In this document: positions 24,001 through 36,000 of the stretch, in pieces
Position numbering within the stretch: the stretch's first letter is position 1
Layout of the letters: each line of letters starts with the position of its first letter
Source of the DNA: Symbiodinium natans
Taxonomy: Eukaryota; Sar; Dinophyceae; Suessiales; Symbiodiniaceae
Direction of reading: 5' to 3'
Length of the DNA: 64,000 bases
NCBI GenBank assembly: GCA_905221605.1
Contig: CAJNDS010001224.1
Coordinates: 1,259,556-1,323,555, forward strand
The notes under the pieces: model-generated
Database searches by the model: none
Told to the model about the DNA's origin: nothing
The model's input: the letters and a program-made list of their open reading frames with translations, nothing else
Translations under genes and position numbers: made by a program

Positions 24001-27000
24001 CATCACAAGTTCCAGCGATCTTCGCCTGCAAGGAGGTCAACAATGACGCCAGACGCGGCCATTCCCTCTTGCTCGAAAGGCTGCTGAAGGTCAGCCTAAT
24101 CTGCGATGTTTTTGGGGTTTACGGAGGTTTAGTTTAGGGTTTAGGGTTTAGAGGGCTTAGGGTTTAGGGTTTAAGGTTGAAGGGATGTCCAGGGTTTAAG
24201 GCATGTTTTGACAAGCCCGAAGATCCCAATACCCCCTAATCAAATCTTCAGCTTACGCCATCATACAGTAAAAACGCTGTATAAGAAAACGGTTTTCCAG
24301 CGATAGGGTACCCTAAGTTTCTTAGTTTCCATTACCCATGTACCCGGGGAAGTTTGAGCCTGGGGTAGGCTTGGTTTCTAAACCAATTTCTTAAGGGAGT
24401 ACGCTATACCACTAAACCAAACCCATGTTCCAGGAATGGTGGTGAGAAGGGTTCCCGAATGTGACTCCCGCGCGTTTTGGGGTAGGGTCAGGCCAGAGGC
24501 GTGGGGGAGTCACGTTTTAGAGCTTTTCAGGGCTGACAACCTCTAGAATGTGACTCCACTTTTTAGAGCTTTTCAGGGGAAAACCTCTAGAATGTGACTC
24601 CCGCGCGTTTTTGGGTAGGGTCAGGCCGCAGCCGGACTCGGCTAGCTGAGTAGTGTGCCTACACCTGTTGGCGAACATGAACAGCTTGTCCAAGCCAGAA
24701 TCCACAAGCCTGCTGCAAAAGCGTTTAGGGTTTAGGGTTTAGGGTGTGGTAAGGATCCCAAAAATGTACAGCCTCACAGCGTACCAATATCCCCTACCAT
24801 GAACTCATAAGTTAGCTTACGGTTGTGGTTCCAGCACAGTTTGCCGCCCTCATGTCCCAAAGGAAATCGATCTCCGGGAGCCCGAAGAAGGGAAAGTAGG
24901 CACAGGAATATTAGGTCCCTGAACCCTAAACCCTAAACCCTAAGCCCTAAACCCTAAACCCTAAACCCTAAACCTTAGGTCCCTGGTGCCTTGTATCCCG
25001 CGCACTACAGACCTTCACCTGGTTTATTTAAACGGCAGCGGCAGTGCGAACTATCATATCATCTTCAGTCTTTTGTCTTCTTCTTCTTGTTGCTATGGTC
25101 ATCATTATTATTATTAGGATCATTGTTCATTCTTCTTAGCTTTTTTGCTTGTTTGGTTTCCCAGTGTGGTTTCCTTTTTATGCAGAGGCCTCCGAGGAAA
25201 TCCTGGCCCTGCAAGAAAAGGTGGCTCCCTGGCTGTACCAAGGCGCAGAGGATCATCCTAAAGCGAAGTCTTTTGGGGGGTTTAGGGGTTAGGATTTGGG
25301 GCGTTTGGGTTTTGGGGTCCAGGGCTTGAAGGGGTTTGGGTTCGAGTTCTAGGGGAGGGCAAAGGCAGCTTTTCTTTAAGACCAACGTTGGGTCATAGAA
25401 AGGCCGGCGAGGCCCCTAAACCCCTAAATTTTTAAACCCCAAATCCCTACGCCCCTACACCCCTAAACCCCTAACCCGAGAAAGCCTTCTCGTGCGTGGC
25501 TGGACTGGTGGCAATCTCAGCCCTAAACCCTAAACCCCAAACCCTGAACCCTAAACCCTAAGCCCTAAGCCCAAAAACCCCTAAACCTAGACCTCCCAGG
25601 GCCGCAGCGCGCTGCGAGGTTTAGGGGTCTAGGAAATCATCCTAAACACCACACCCTATCCCAAGATTCCAAGAACCAGTTCCCGAAACGCGACATCCCC
25701 CAAAACAAGCCACCCCTAAGCTGGAAAAAACCACAAAAGATTTCCCTAAAATACAAAAACACAAACCGAAACACCAAACAAACCCTAGCCCGAAAGATTC
25801 CCCTAACCACACAACTGAAGAATGCCAAACACACCCTCAAAAACCGAGACCCTCAAGTACCTCAAGTAAGGTCCCTGTTCGGGGGCCTTTGTTCTTTTTT
25901 GTTTTTAAACTAAGGTGCCCTTTACCCTAAACACTAAACCCGAAATGGGGACCCCAAAAAGGGAACCTCCTTTCAAGAGAGCTCCTCAGGTGCAGGGGGA
26001 CAAGGTGAAGTTTAAGATGGGCCCGGGGGCCCAGCACTAGCCTTGTTCTCTGGGAGGGGGCATGTTTGCATTCTTCTCATTATCCTCTGTTCTGTGCTGT
26101 GTCTATTTTTTTTGTAGTTAGGGTGAAGGGGGTGGGGATGGCTTTCTTTCTTTCTTCCGGGGGGGGGGGGGGGGGTTTGGGGGGGGGGGAGGTGTTCAGG
26201 GCGTTGTGTTTCTGCTTCTTGTTGGGTCTTTAAGTCCCAACTCAGCATCCTGCCAGGCTCTGCGGGAAGCTAGGAATACACTCAGCCCTTCAAACCCTTT
26301 AAACCCCTGAGCCCCTAGATAAGCCCCTAAACCCCTAAACCCCTAAACCCCTAAACCCCTAAACCTCTAAACCCCTAAACCCCTAAACCCCTAAACCCGT
26401 AAACCCTAAAGCCCGAAACCCCACCCCGAAACCCCGAAGCCCCGAACCGCCCTAACGCCTAATGTCGATTCTTGGACCCCCAGGTTGACAGTTTTGAGGG
26501 GGCCTGGGTAGCGTAGGTTTAGGATTCAGGGTTCAGGGTTCAGGGTTCAGGGTTCAGGGTTTAGGGTTTAGGGTTTAGGGTCTAATCCCACACCCCGGCT
26601 TGCCCAGTGTCCAAGACCCCCCTTCATGATCAGGAGATTTGAAGCACATTCCTTACTTAAGGGGTGCCCTAAACCCTCAACCCTAAACCCTAACCCCTAA
26701 ACCTTAAACCCTAGACCCTAACCCCTCGCAGGCATGCACACCGGCGACATCGTCGCTGGCGTAATTGGGTCCAAGCTTCCCCGCTCTGTGGCTGCAGGGG
26801 AGGGTTTAGGGTTTGGGGTTTGGGGTTGAGGGTTTAGGGTTTAAGGCCCCACTCGGAGGTTCATGGGAAGTTATAAGTAGATAACCCTACCCTAGGGTCT
26901 AGGGTATAACCCTTCCCATGAGCCTCCAAGTACTAGGCCAAACCCTGTTCATCTCCACACAAACTTCTGGTCTGAAAATTAAGGCTGTTCAACGTCTAAA

Positions 27001-30000
27001 CCCTAAACCCTAAACCCTAAACCCTAAACCCTAAACCCTAAACCCTAAACCCTAAACCCTAAACCCTAAACCCTAAACCCTAAACCCGAAACCCGAAACC
27101 CGAAACCCGAAACCCGAAACCCGAAACCCCAAACCCCAAACCCCAAACCCCAAACCCCAAACCCTAAACCCTAAGCCCTAAACCCTAAACCCTAAACCCT
27201 ACACCCTAAACCCTACACCCTAAACCCTAAACCCTAAACAAATCCTAAGCCCAACCACAACCGCAAGGTCTTGAACCCTTAACCCTAAACCCTAAACCCT
27301 AATGTACCCGGCAGCCCTCCGACAGGCTTCCGCCTCTTTGGGAACACCATCAACACCGCAGCCGGCTGCCCGGAAAACCTCGCTTTGAGGGTGTAGGATT
27401 TAGGGCTTGAGGTTGATTGGCCAGAGGGCTTGTGCATCTGGGTTTAGGGTTAGGGGTTAGGGTTTAGGGTTTAGGGTTCCATGATAGGGCTGCCGTGCGC
27501 TTATTTTGGGAGTGGTTCGGAACCGGCTGGCGCCTGGTCACGTACGGACGCCATCAGGCTTGTCCCTCGTTGCCACGAGGTGCGCTGTAGTAGCGGCTGT
27601 CGGCTTCACGTGCTCTTTTAGGGTTCGTCCAATCGCAGACCTCAGGAAGGGGTTCCCTAAATCCCAAACCCTATGAGCTTCGGATTCCAGGGCCTGCGGA
27701 TTGTGATGAGTTACCCTGGATGCCGAGGCGCGAATGATGCAGAAAGGCCTGCTCCAATCCTGAGGGCCCCCTCATTCGGCTCATCGGGTGTCAGTGTAGG
27801 GCTTGGGGCACAATATGCCCTTGCAGTTTAAACCGTATTCCTTCATTCGGCATAAGGGACCCCCACCCCCCTCATATTCAGTGAAGTCATGTGTGGCCCT
27901 ATCAGCCCTATCTTTCGTAGCAAGGCAGCTTTGTAGTCACAGTTGAGGAAATTCGGGTCCGGGGTTTAGGTTTACAGTTGTACTGTTGTACTTCTCAAGT
28001 AATTGCGGGACATTCGGCTGGGGATACCTTGGCAGTGGTGGTTCTTAGTAGGGACATGTGCATTGAGTTTGGGAGCAACGCCTAGGTTTCCTCATAGGAT
28101 TCCCAAAAACTTGCCGAATCCTATCAGGAGCCAGGAAGAGAGATAGCTTGTTAGTCACACAGATGGAGAGAATCACGTGCGAAGTACTTTTGCATATTCG
28201 TCGGGCCGTCGGGCCTCAATCCACGAAAGACCCCAGATGAGGATCACGAAGAGCCCGTAAAACCCCCAAACCCTAAGGTGTCAGCTGGGAGGGCGGCAAA
28301 ATACACTGGACCCTAAACCTTGGACCCGGAAAACCCCGAACCCCCCCCCCCCCCCCCAAAAAAAAAGAAGAGTAAAAAGCAACCTCTAATAAAACTCAAC
28401 GAGGTTCACTCCTTAACCCATTGATGACAACCAACTTGCGCAGGAGAGCCGGGCACGGTCCAGTTCGGCATCGAGACGCGAAAGTGGGCCACCAGGGCCG
28501 CGCTGAGGGGTTTTGTTTGTCTGTAGGGACCCCAAGACCCCGTAAGGGTTTAGGGTTCAGGGTGTAGAGTGTGTCGAGGTCTAGGATTCCACGAGCACGT
28601 GGAAGTTTAGGGTTTATGAGGGTTGAAGGTTGACCAAGTTGGGAAGAAGCCCTAAACCCTAAACCTTACACCCTAAACGGCCTGTTGTCCTGATAAGGTC
28701 CACGACGACATGGCACCTCGGCAGCACGCATTTGGGATTCCCTGATTCCCGAGCTCTCTGCTCAGCAGTACGAGTTCCCTAGTTATACGTAGGGTTATAA
28801 TTATGGTACCTAAACTGGTTAAATTCTTGGCGTACTTAGAGCTTTCGTTAAACACTGGTTAAACACCTACCCGTGAACCTCCAAGTAGGGTGTCAGGGGG
28901 CCTACCAAAACCCCCTAAGCCCCTAAACCCCCTTAACCCCCCAAACCCCCCTAAACCCCCCCAAACCCCCCAAACTCCCTAAACCCCCTAAGCCCCCCAA
29001 ACCCCCCAAACTCCCCAAACTCCCAGTCTAAGAGCCACGAGGTGCAAGAGAGGGGCGACGTCGAGATGAAGGGCAAAGGCAAAGTGCGATGCTTCGCAGC
29101 TTGGGCATCGGAAGCTTTTAGAGCTTGAGTCCTTTAGACCCTTAGGGTCTATAGGGTCTATATAGGGTCTATAGGGTTTAGGGTTTAGGGTTCTTAAGTT
29201 CTAGGCCTTATAACTTGTAAGCCCTAAATCCTAGATCTTAAGATGTGTAAGGTTTGAAGGGGTGAGAGAGCGAGAGAGAGAGAGAGAGAGAGAGTGAGAG
29301 AGAGGCTTGGGTTTTTGTCGGCGCCTAGGGGTCTCGGATTTGCCTCGTGGTCACATGATCTGGAAGCTTCTTGCTGAGCTCGGGGCTTTGCTCTGGTGTA
29401 CAGCTCTGCAATTTGTGTTTAGGGTTGCGGGTGAGTGAGGGTTGGCAGGAAACCCCAAACCCGGAGCGAAAAATCGTGAGCCAAGGTGTTGAAGCGAAAG
29501 AGCGAGAGAACGTGGGCGACCAAGATCGTGTGCTCTTGCTTGCCTCTAATTCATGAGATGTTTCCCCCCCCCCCTCCCCCCGCACGTGTAGCCCGCTACT
29601 CCGTAATGAGGTCTGTACCTCAAGCTGCATCCTGAGGTCCTCATTACCATTACTTGGAGGTTCACGGGTAAGTAGGATAAAGTACCCAACTAGGGTTACT
29701 GTGCTTACAACCCTGCTTCTAAATACCTATGACCCTCGAAGCGTAAGAACCGTCAAGGCCCAATGATTATCTCAGGGAAGTTACATGATCCCTTATTCTG
29801 GGCCTGGAACTGGGGAACCTAAGATATATGTATATGTACCGGTTTAGGGTTTAGGGTCTAGGAACCCTAATCCGGGCGAGCAAGCCCGTTGCAAAAGGAA
29901 CCCTAAACCTAAACCCTAAACCCTGAGCCCCTTATCATTATATACCTTGTATAACACCAAGGGCCGACGCATCGGATCTGTTAGGACAGTGCTGTGAGGC

Positions 30001-33000
30001 TCGAGGGCCCCGACTAACGGCTTAGGGTCTAGGGTTTAGGGTGTAGGGTTATCCCCCTGGCCACCCAGTCCTTCGTAAGGCCGTGGTTTTTAGCGCTCAG
30101 GGTTACGAGTAGAGGGTTTAGGGCTGAGGGTTTACGGGTTAGGGCTGAGGGCTTCGGTTTTGGAATTTGGGGTTTAGGGTTGAGGGTTTAGGGCTCAAGT
30201 TTTTTTTCGAGTAGAGGGTTTAGGGCTGAGGGTTTGTGGCTTAATTAGAGTTTAGGGGTCAGGGTTACGAGTAAAGGGCTTTTGGCGTTCAGGCGCCTGT
30301 CACTCCATAAACTGGTGTCTTGGGGCAGCTTCCCTCTTAATGCCAGCAGTGCTGAGAGCTGTGGGCCTCATTCCAGGCGAGTCCTCGCAAGCCTGCAGCG
30401 CCCCTAAACCTAAACCCTAAACCCTAAACCCTATATAAACCCTAAACCCTAAACCCTAAACCCTAGGACAGAGAGCGCCGGGAGGGATGGAAGGAGTCAT
30501 GTGACCAATAGATGCAGTTTAAACCCAAGCCCCCTTGCCTCGGGAGGCCGCTTGCATACTCGGGGGGATGTTTTGTACTCTCCCTGTCCTGTTTTTTTGA
30601 GGAACCTTGTCAAGAACTTCTTTTCGGAGTCTTTGAAGTACTGAGGGCCAGCCGGCCAGGCCAGCCTAGAGGAGGGAAAGCATCACCCGGCGGGGCACGG
30701 CCCAGATGATGGCGACCAAACCGTAAGCCGCCCCTAAACCCTAAACCCTAAACCCTGTGTGTAAGGTCTGGCTCGACGCAGGACTTCTGCACGGGGGCAT
30801 GGTTTCGGTACGAGCGGTCGCAGTTTGGGTATCACGAGTCCTGCGACCCTAAGCCCTAAACCCTAAGCCCTAAACCCTAAACCCTAAACCACAGCATTTT
30901 GGCTCAAGGCTTGCAACACGTCTCGCACTCTTTTTGTTGACATCCTCTTCTTCTTTCTTCACTTCTCTCTTTCTTGCTTTACCCCCTTTTTGGTTTTTGC
31001 TCCCTCTCGCTGGGTGTCTGGGTAGTATAAATCAGTATAGTCTATATAGTGCATGCTCAACGGCTAGCGAAGCAGTTCGGGTGGAACATGCATAGGATCT
31101 TGCTTCTTCGGCCAGAGGCGTTGTAGACACCTACCGCGCTCTTTGCCTCGAGGAAGCCCCCGATGGTGATCTCTCGGAGCGAGGGTGAGGGAAGTCAGTC
31201 CAGGTAACCTTGAAAAATGTCGCACGCGTCATTGACGCCCTGCACGATGTCAAGGCTTGAGGGGATGTCCCTGGCGGCGTTCTACAATGTGGAGTTCGGT
31301 ATACCTTGGGCAAGTATCCAAGAACACTACTAAGAAAATTGAAATTGCTCAAGGACTTCAAGTTTCCAACATGCCGACAATGAGAGCATGTGCGATTTAG
31401 ACCGCAAACGACCTTCTAGGGAACGTCCCTGGCAGCCACAACTTGGACGCCCGGCTGGTCACAAGGTGCTACCGCGTGCGTCAGGCACGTTCGGTGGACC
31501 ATCGCGAGGAGACTGACTTTACTTTCCACTTGAATTATCCCTTCCTGAACTACACTTTCGCCGAGGATGAGGACGGCGCTGCAGAGGAGCTTGTCTACGG
31601 CTGGTCGTAGCTGCAGGAGGAGAACTACCTCGTGTGCCACGAAGCCTCGAAGAAGCACGGCAAGTTGAAGTTTGCCGCGCAGGACCCACGGGAGTGGCCC
31701 ATGCGTATCTCGGCTACGTGCGCGCAAGCAGCCGACTTGCTGGGTCGTCACTTCGAGGGCGTGGCGAACGCGTCCAGGCACGAGCAAAAGAGCGGCATAA
31801 ATCAACTTCATGCATGAGTAGATAATGGCACCTTATCTGACCAGCATGATGGGTCACCTCGAGGTTTATGGCATTATTCATCATTCATGTCTAGCTTGTG
31901 CTCCTTTATTTAGTGCCTGTGTGTTATCTTCATGATTGCCTGTTAGAATGCCTGATAGGATATCTCGGACTCAAAGCCTGCAAGTAGCTGGGCCGCGAGA
32001 CCTACCAGTCGAAGCCTTGCCATCCTTGCGCGAGCGTGAGAGTCGAAACCCTACGCCCTATAAGCCCTAAGCCCTTCAGCGGCATGGCCCATAAATTCCT
32101 GCAAGGGCTCGCCAAGCCAAATTGTAAACCCATCGCAAACCTGCAAATCCCTCCGTAAACGCCCCAACCTGTAAACCCTGTAGCCTGAATCCCAGAGAGC
32201 CCAACCCCCCCCTAACTAATCAATGTACCTTAAACTACACAGGGATCCTTAGTATGATTTATGGTCTATATTTTAAGGAGTATTGGGCTCTTGTGTTTTT
32301 ACAGGCCTTAGGCCGCCAAAGCCTCGACCCTACATTCGGAAGCCTGAGTGAGTTCCACGCTGGCCACTTGGAGGTTCATGGGACTTAATAACCACTTATA
32401 GCTGTACTTATAACCCTACTTATAATTGGGATAACCCCTATAAGGCCCTTTAGGGGTATTATAAGTAGGGTTATAAGTACAGTTATAAGTGGTTAGTAAG
32501 TACCATGAACCTTCAAGCAGGACACGGAGGAGAAGAAACCCGCCACCTCAGACAGGTCTGGGGGTTCATAGCGCTAGGACCCCAAGCCATAAAACCCCAA
32601 ACCCTAAATCCTTAAATCCTTAAATCCTTAAATCCTTAAATCCTTAGATCCTTAAAGCCCTAAATCCTTGAATTCTTAAAGCCTAAGCCCTGAATCCGAC
32701 AAGAATTGGGGTGGGGGAGGTGGGGACCTTGGGTTGCTGGAATGTTGCAATTGCGGGCTTGAACAAGGGCTTGCTTGGAGGTTCATGGGTCGTTTCCAGT
32801 AGGGGCAGAAGCATGGTCACTATTGCTTCTAGCCCGATTTAGGGCATTTATAGCCCTACTTCTGAACTACCCCTGAACGTCCAAGTAGGGGGTTTGGGGG
32901 TTGAGGGTTTTGTGGGAGGCGGGTTGGGGGGTGGGGTGAGGGGGGTGCCGGGTAGAACTCAGTGTTGGGAGTTCGCAGCAGCGCCGCGCTTCGCAAATCA

Positions 33001-36000
33001 TAACCTTCGAGACTCCTAGAAAAGTCTCAGCAGCAGATACAAAGGCAACAGGTGCTCAAGAGTTTTCTGCGACACAGCCAATGCGTGCATTGAATTCCAC
33101 CAAGCGAGCCAGCTGAAACTCATTCTTACGGGCAACAGCCTGAACGACGAGTGTTGAAGGGCTCGGCTCAATTCAAAGCGACGGCAAACGTGAACCCTAC
33201 AAGCAAGTATATATATATATAACTGGTAGCACTGGTAGGGCTTTCTTGTTGTCAAGGGTTTTGACGGGGTTTAGGGTGTAGGCGGGGCGCACGCGGCCTT
33301 ACCCGGGGCAGGTCCTCCGCGTCCGTTCCGCAGGGAGAGCAGGCCTGAACGTGGCAGTTGATCAATTATTGGGACTTCAGGGTTCTTATGTTCAGGGTGC
33401 AAAACATGGGGTTTAGGTCTCAGGGTTCCGGGATTGGGGTTATGCTCAACCGGCAATGTCTAGACGGCCGAAATTCAGGAGAGGAGGATGATGACCGATG
33501 TTTGTTTGGGGTTTACGGTGCAGTGTTTTGGGTGGCTTCCTTGCCAAGCGGGGGGTGGGTTGACTATGAATGGGGGTTGCGACGAAAATCGTTACGTGGT
33601 TAGTGACTTCGGTGCTTTCGCTCAACCCTATGCCCTTGGTCTGTGAGCGAGCAAACCCCCCAACTTCAAACTACCTAAGCCCTAGACCTTGTGAAGCCCC
33701 CAAACAAAAATGGCCGACGGTTTTTGGCGTCCGGTCTTATCCCATAACCCCTGTATGCACTTACTGGTTCTTACTCGGGAATGAGGTACCCTATATAATC
33801 CTTGTTAGGGTATATATAGGTGGATATAAGGTATCTCATTCCCTTATCCACGACTAATAACGAGGGGAAACACGATTAGGACACAGAGTAGACCCCCATT
33901 CCGTTTTTTAGGGGTTCTGGTTCCCTTATTAAACCCCTGCAGCCCCCGCAAACCACAAATGGTACTCTTTGACTCCGAGGTTTAGGGTTTAGGGTTTAGG
34001 GTTTAGGGTTTAGGGTTTAGGGTTTAGGGTTTAGGGTTTAGGGTTTAGGGTTTAGGGTTTAGGGTTTAGGTTTTAAGGATAATCTTGCGTATACAACCTG
34101 CACTTGCAATTGCAAGCTAAAGTCAGCGGCAACCTGAGCCCTAAACCCCAACTCCCTGCTCCGAAAACCGAAAACCCGAAACCCTAAAACCTAAACCCTA
34201 AACCCTAAACCCCAAACCCTAAACCCTCAACCCTCAACCCTAAACCCTAAACCCTAAACCCTTGCCCCGAACACCGAGAACCTTGAACCCTAAACCCTGA
34301 CCCGAATAGCCCAAACCCTCATACCTCAAGACCCTGTAAGAAACCTGAAACAGTTTAGGGATTCCAAGACTCCTGAATTGAGGAATATTCCTTAAACCAT
34401 CTAAGGAACGCTATTATCATTTCAGGCTAAACCTTAAACCCTAAACCCTGTAGGAACCCTGAACCCTAAACCCTAAACCCTAAACCCTATAGGAACCCTG
34501 GTATATCTTAAAGAAGATTCCTTAGTTATGGGGTATTGGAGTCCCTTGGAGGACTCCGTGGAGTATAGCGAATCCTGGCGCCAGGCTAGAGATTCTTCTG
34601 GCTCGGGTTGGGGTGTTGTGGGTCTAGGGTTTAGGGTTCAGGGACAGGGTTGTACCGCAGTCCAGTTGCAAAAGGGTTCAGGGTTTGGGGGCTTAGGTTT
34701 AGGGGAACCTTGAGCAAATAACTGCATCAGGGAATTCTGTTGGGGTTTTTACGGGGTCCTGATATGGGCTTGGGGTGGACGGTTTAGGGGTTTAGAACTG
34801 GGGATTCAACCCTCCCTCAGGGGGCAATGGAAGTGATGCTTGGTCCCCTTTAAAAAAATGCTTGGTGCCTACCTAGTCCCCCGATCCATCCTCCTCCCAG
34901 TACAGCGGACTCTGGATACTAAACCTCAGCCCTGAACCCTAAACCCTAAGTTCGTCTGCCCCTGACTACACTGTGGAGATGTGGCGTGAGGTGGGGTGGG
35001 GTTTGGGGCTGGGTGGGTGGGTGGGTGGGGGGGTGGGGAGGGGGGTGGGGAGGGGGTGGGGAGGGGGGGAATGTAAAAGATGCGTTCGCTCCTGCGGATC
35101 CATGGAACTCGACTCGGATCTTGCAAACGGGCAACCTGAAACCCTGAACCTTAAGCACCGGGCTGCCTCAGCAACCCCTAGTTCTATAGGGGATGGTGGT
35201 GTAGGCACTGTTCGGGTTCTTTTGGGCACTTAAGGCGACTAAAGGGTTCAGGTCCGGTTCTGCGGTTCTTCCAGATTCAGTGCTCATGTGTAGGGTTAGG
35301 GTCTGAAATCTCAAAATCCCCAAGACCCTACACCCTAAATCCTAAACCTTCAACCTTTCAGTGCGATGTTCTGCATCAGCTAGGCGGGTGACAAAAAAAC
35401 CTTCAACATTCCCTGTTGGAAGGCCATCGAAGGCTACATCGGCAGTCGCGATGATCAAGGCGACTACCTCGCACCTTCACCTGCAGACGTAATATAGGGG
35501 TCGGAATAATTACTAAACACATTCCCTTATGGTCCCTTTGTAGTTGTACTATAATTAATAACCCCCCCTAGAACCATTCAGGCTGCTACAATACGCTTGT
35601 TCATCACCACGTGCTGGTTGGGTTCATGGCTGAGAACTCCCTCTGACGCAGGCTGTTGAAACCCCTGCCCCCACCCTCCTTAGTGTTTAGGGTCTTTAGG
35701 GTTTAGGGGCGACTACCCAGGTCCAAGACAGCATGCTGTAGGGGCTCGAAACCTAAGTCCTAAACCTAGAGAGCCCCAAACCCCTTACTTCAGCATACTA
35801 CGTAATCAAATCTACCACAACACATCGTACATTTTTACCTTTATTGCCTTTGTTGGTGTATTTAGCTGTGAGAGTTGCTTTCTTACCTCTGTTGGTACAT
35901 GTAGTCATGAAAGGTTAAAGGAATAGACCTTAAACCACTTTATTACGATGTAAGGTGTATTCAGTGTTCTTTGGGAACCCTACCCACAGGCCCATGGGCA

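Larger units (their letters stand above)
31817..35383. other. 3.6-kb intron with foldback elements and telomere-type arrays
   Basis: Family A elements at 32366 and 32773, TAAATCCTTAAATCC repeats at 32603-32650, unique non-repeat sequence at about 32950-33230, possible coding around 33560-33720 (weak), TTTAGGG array at 33979-34069, CCCTAAA variants at 34140-34262, an inverted-repeat element at 34365-34545 with CCCTAAA units inside, and a G-rich tract at 34985-35068. Confidence 0.45.
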
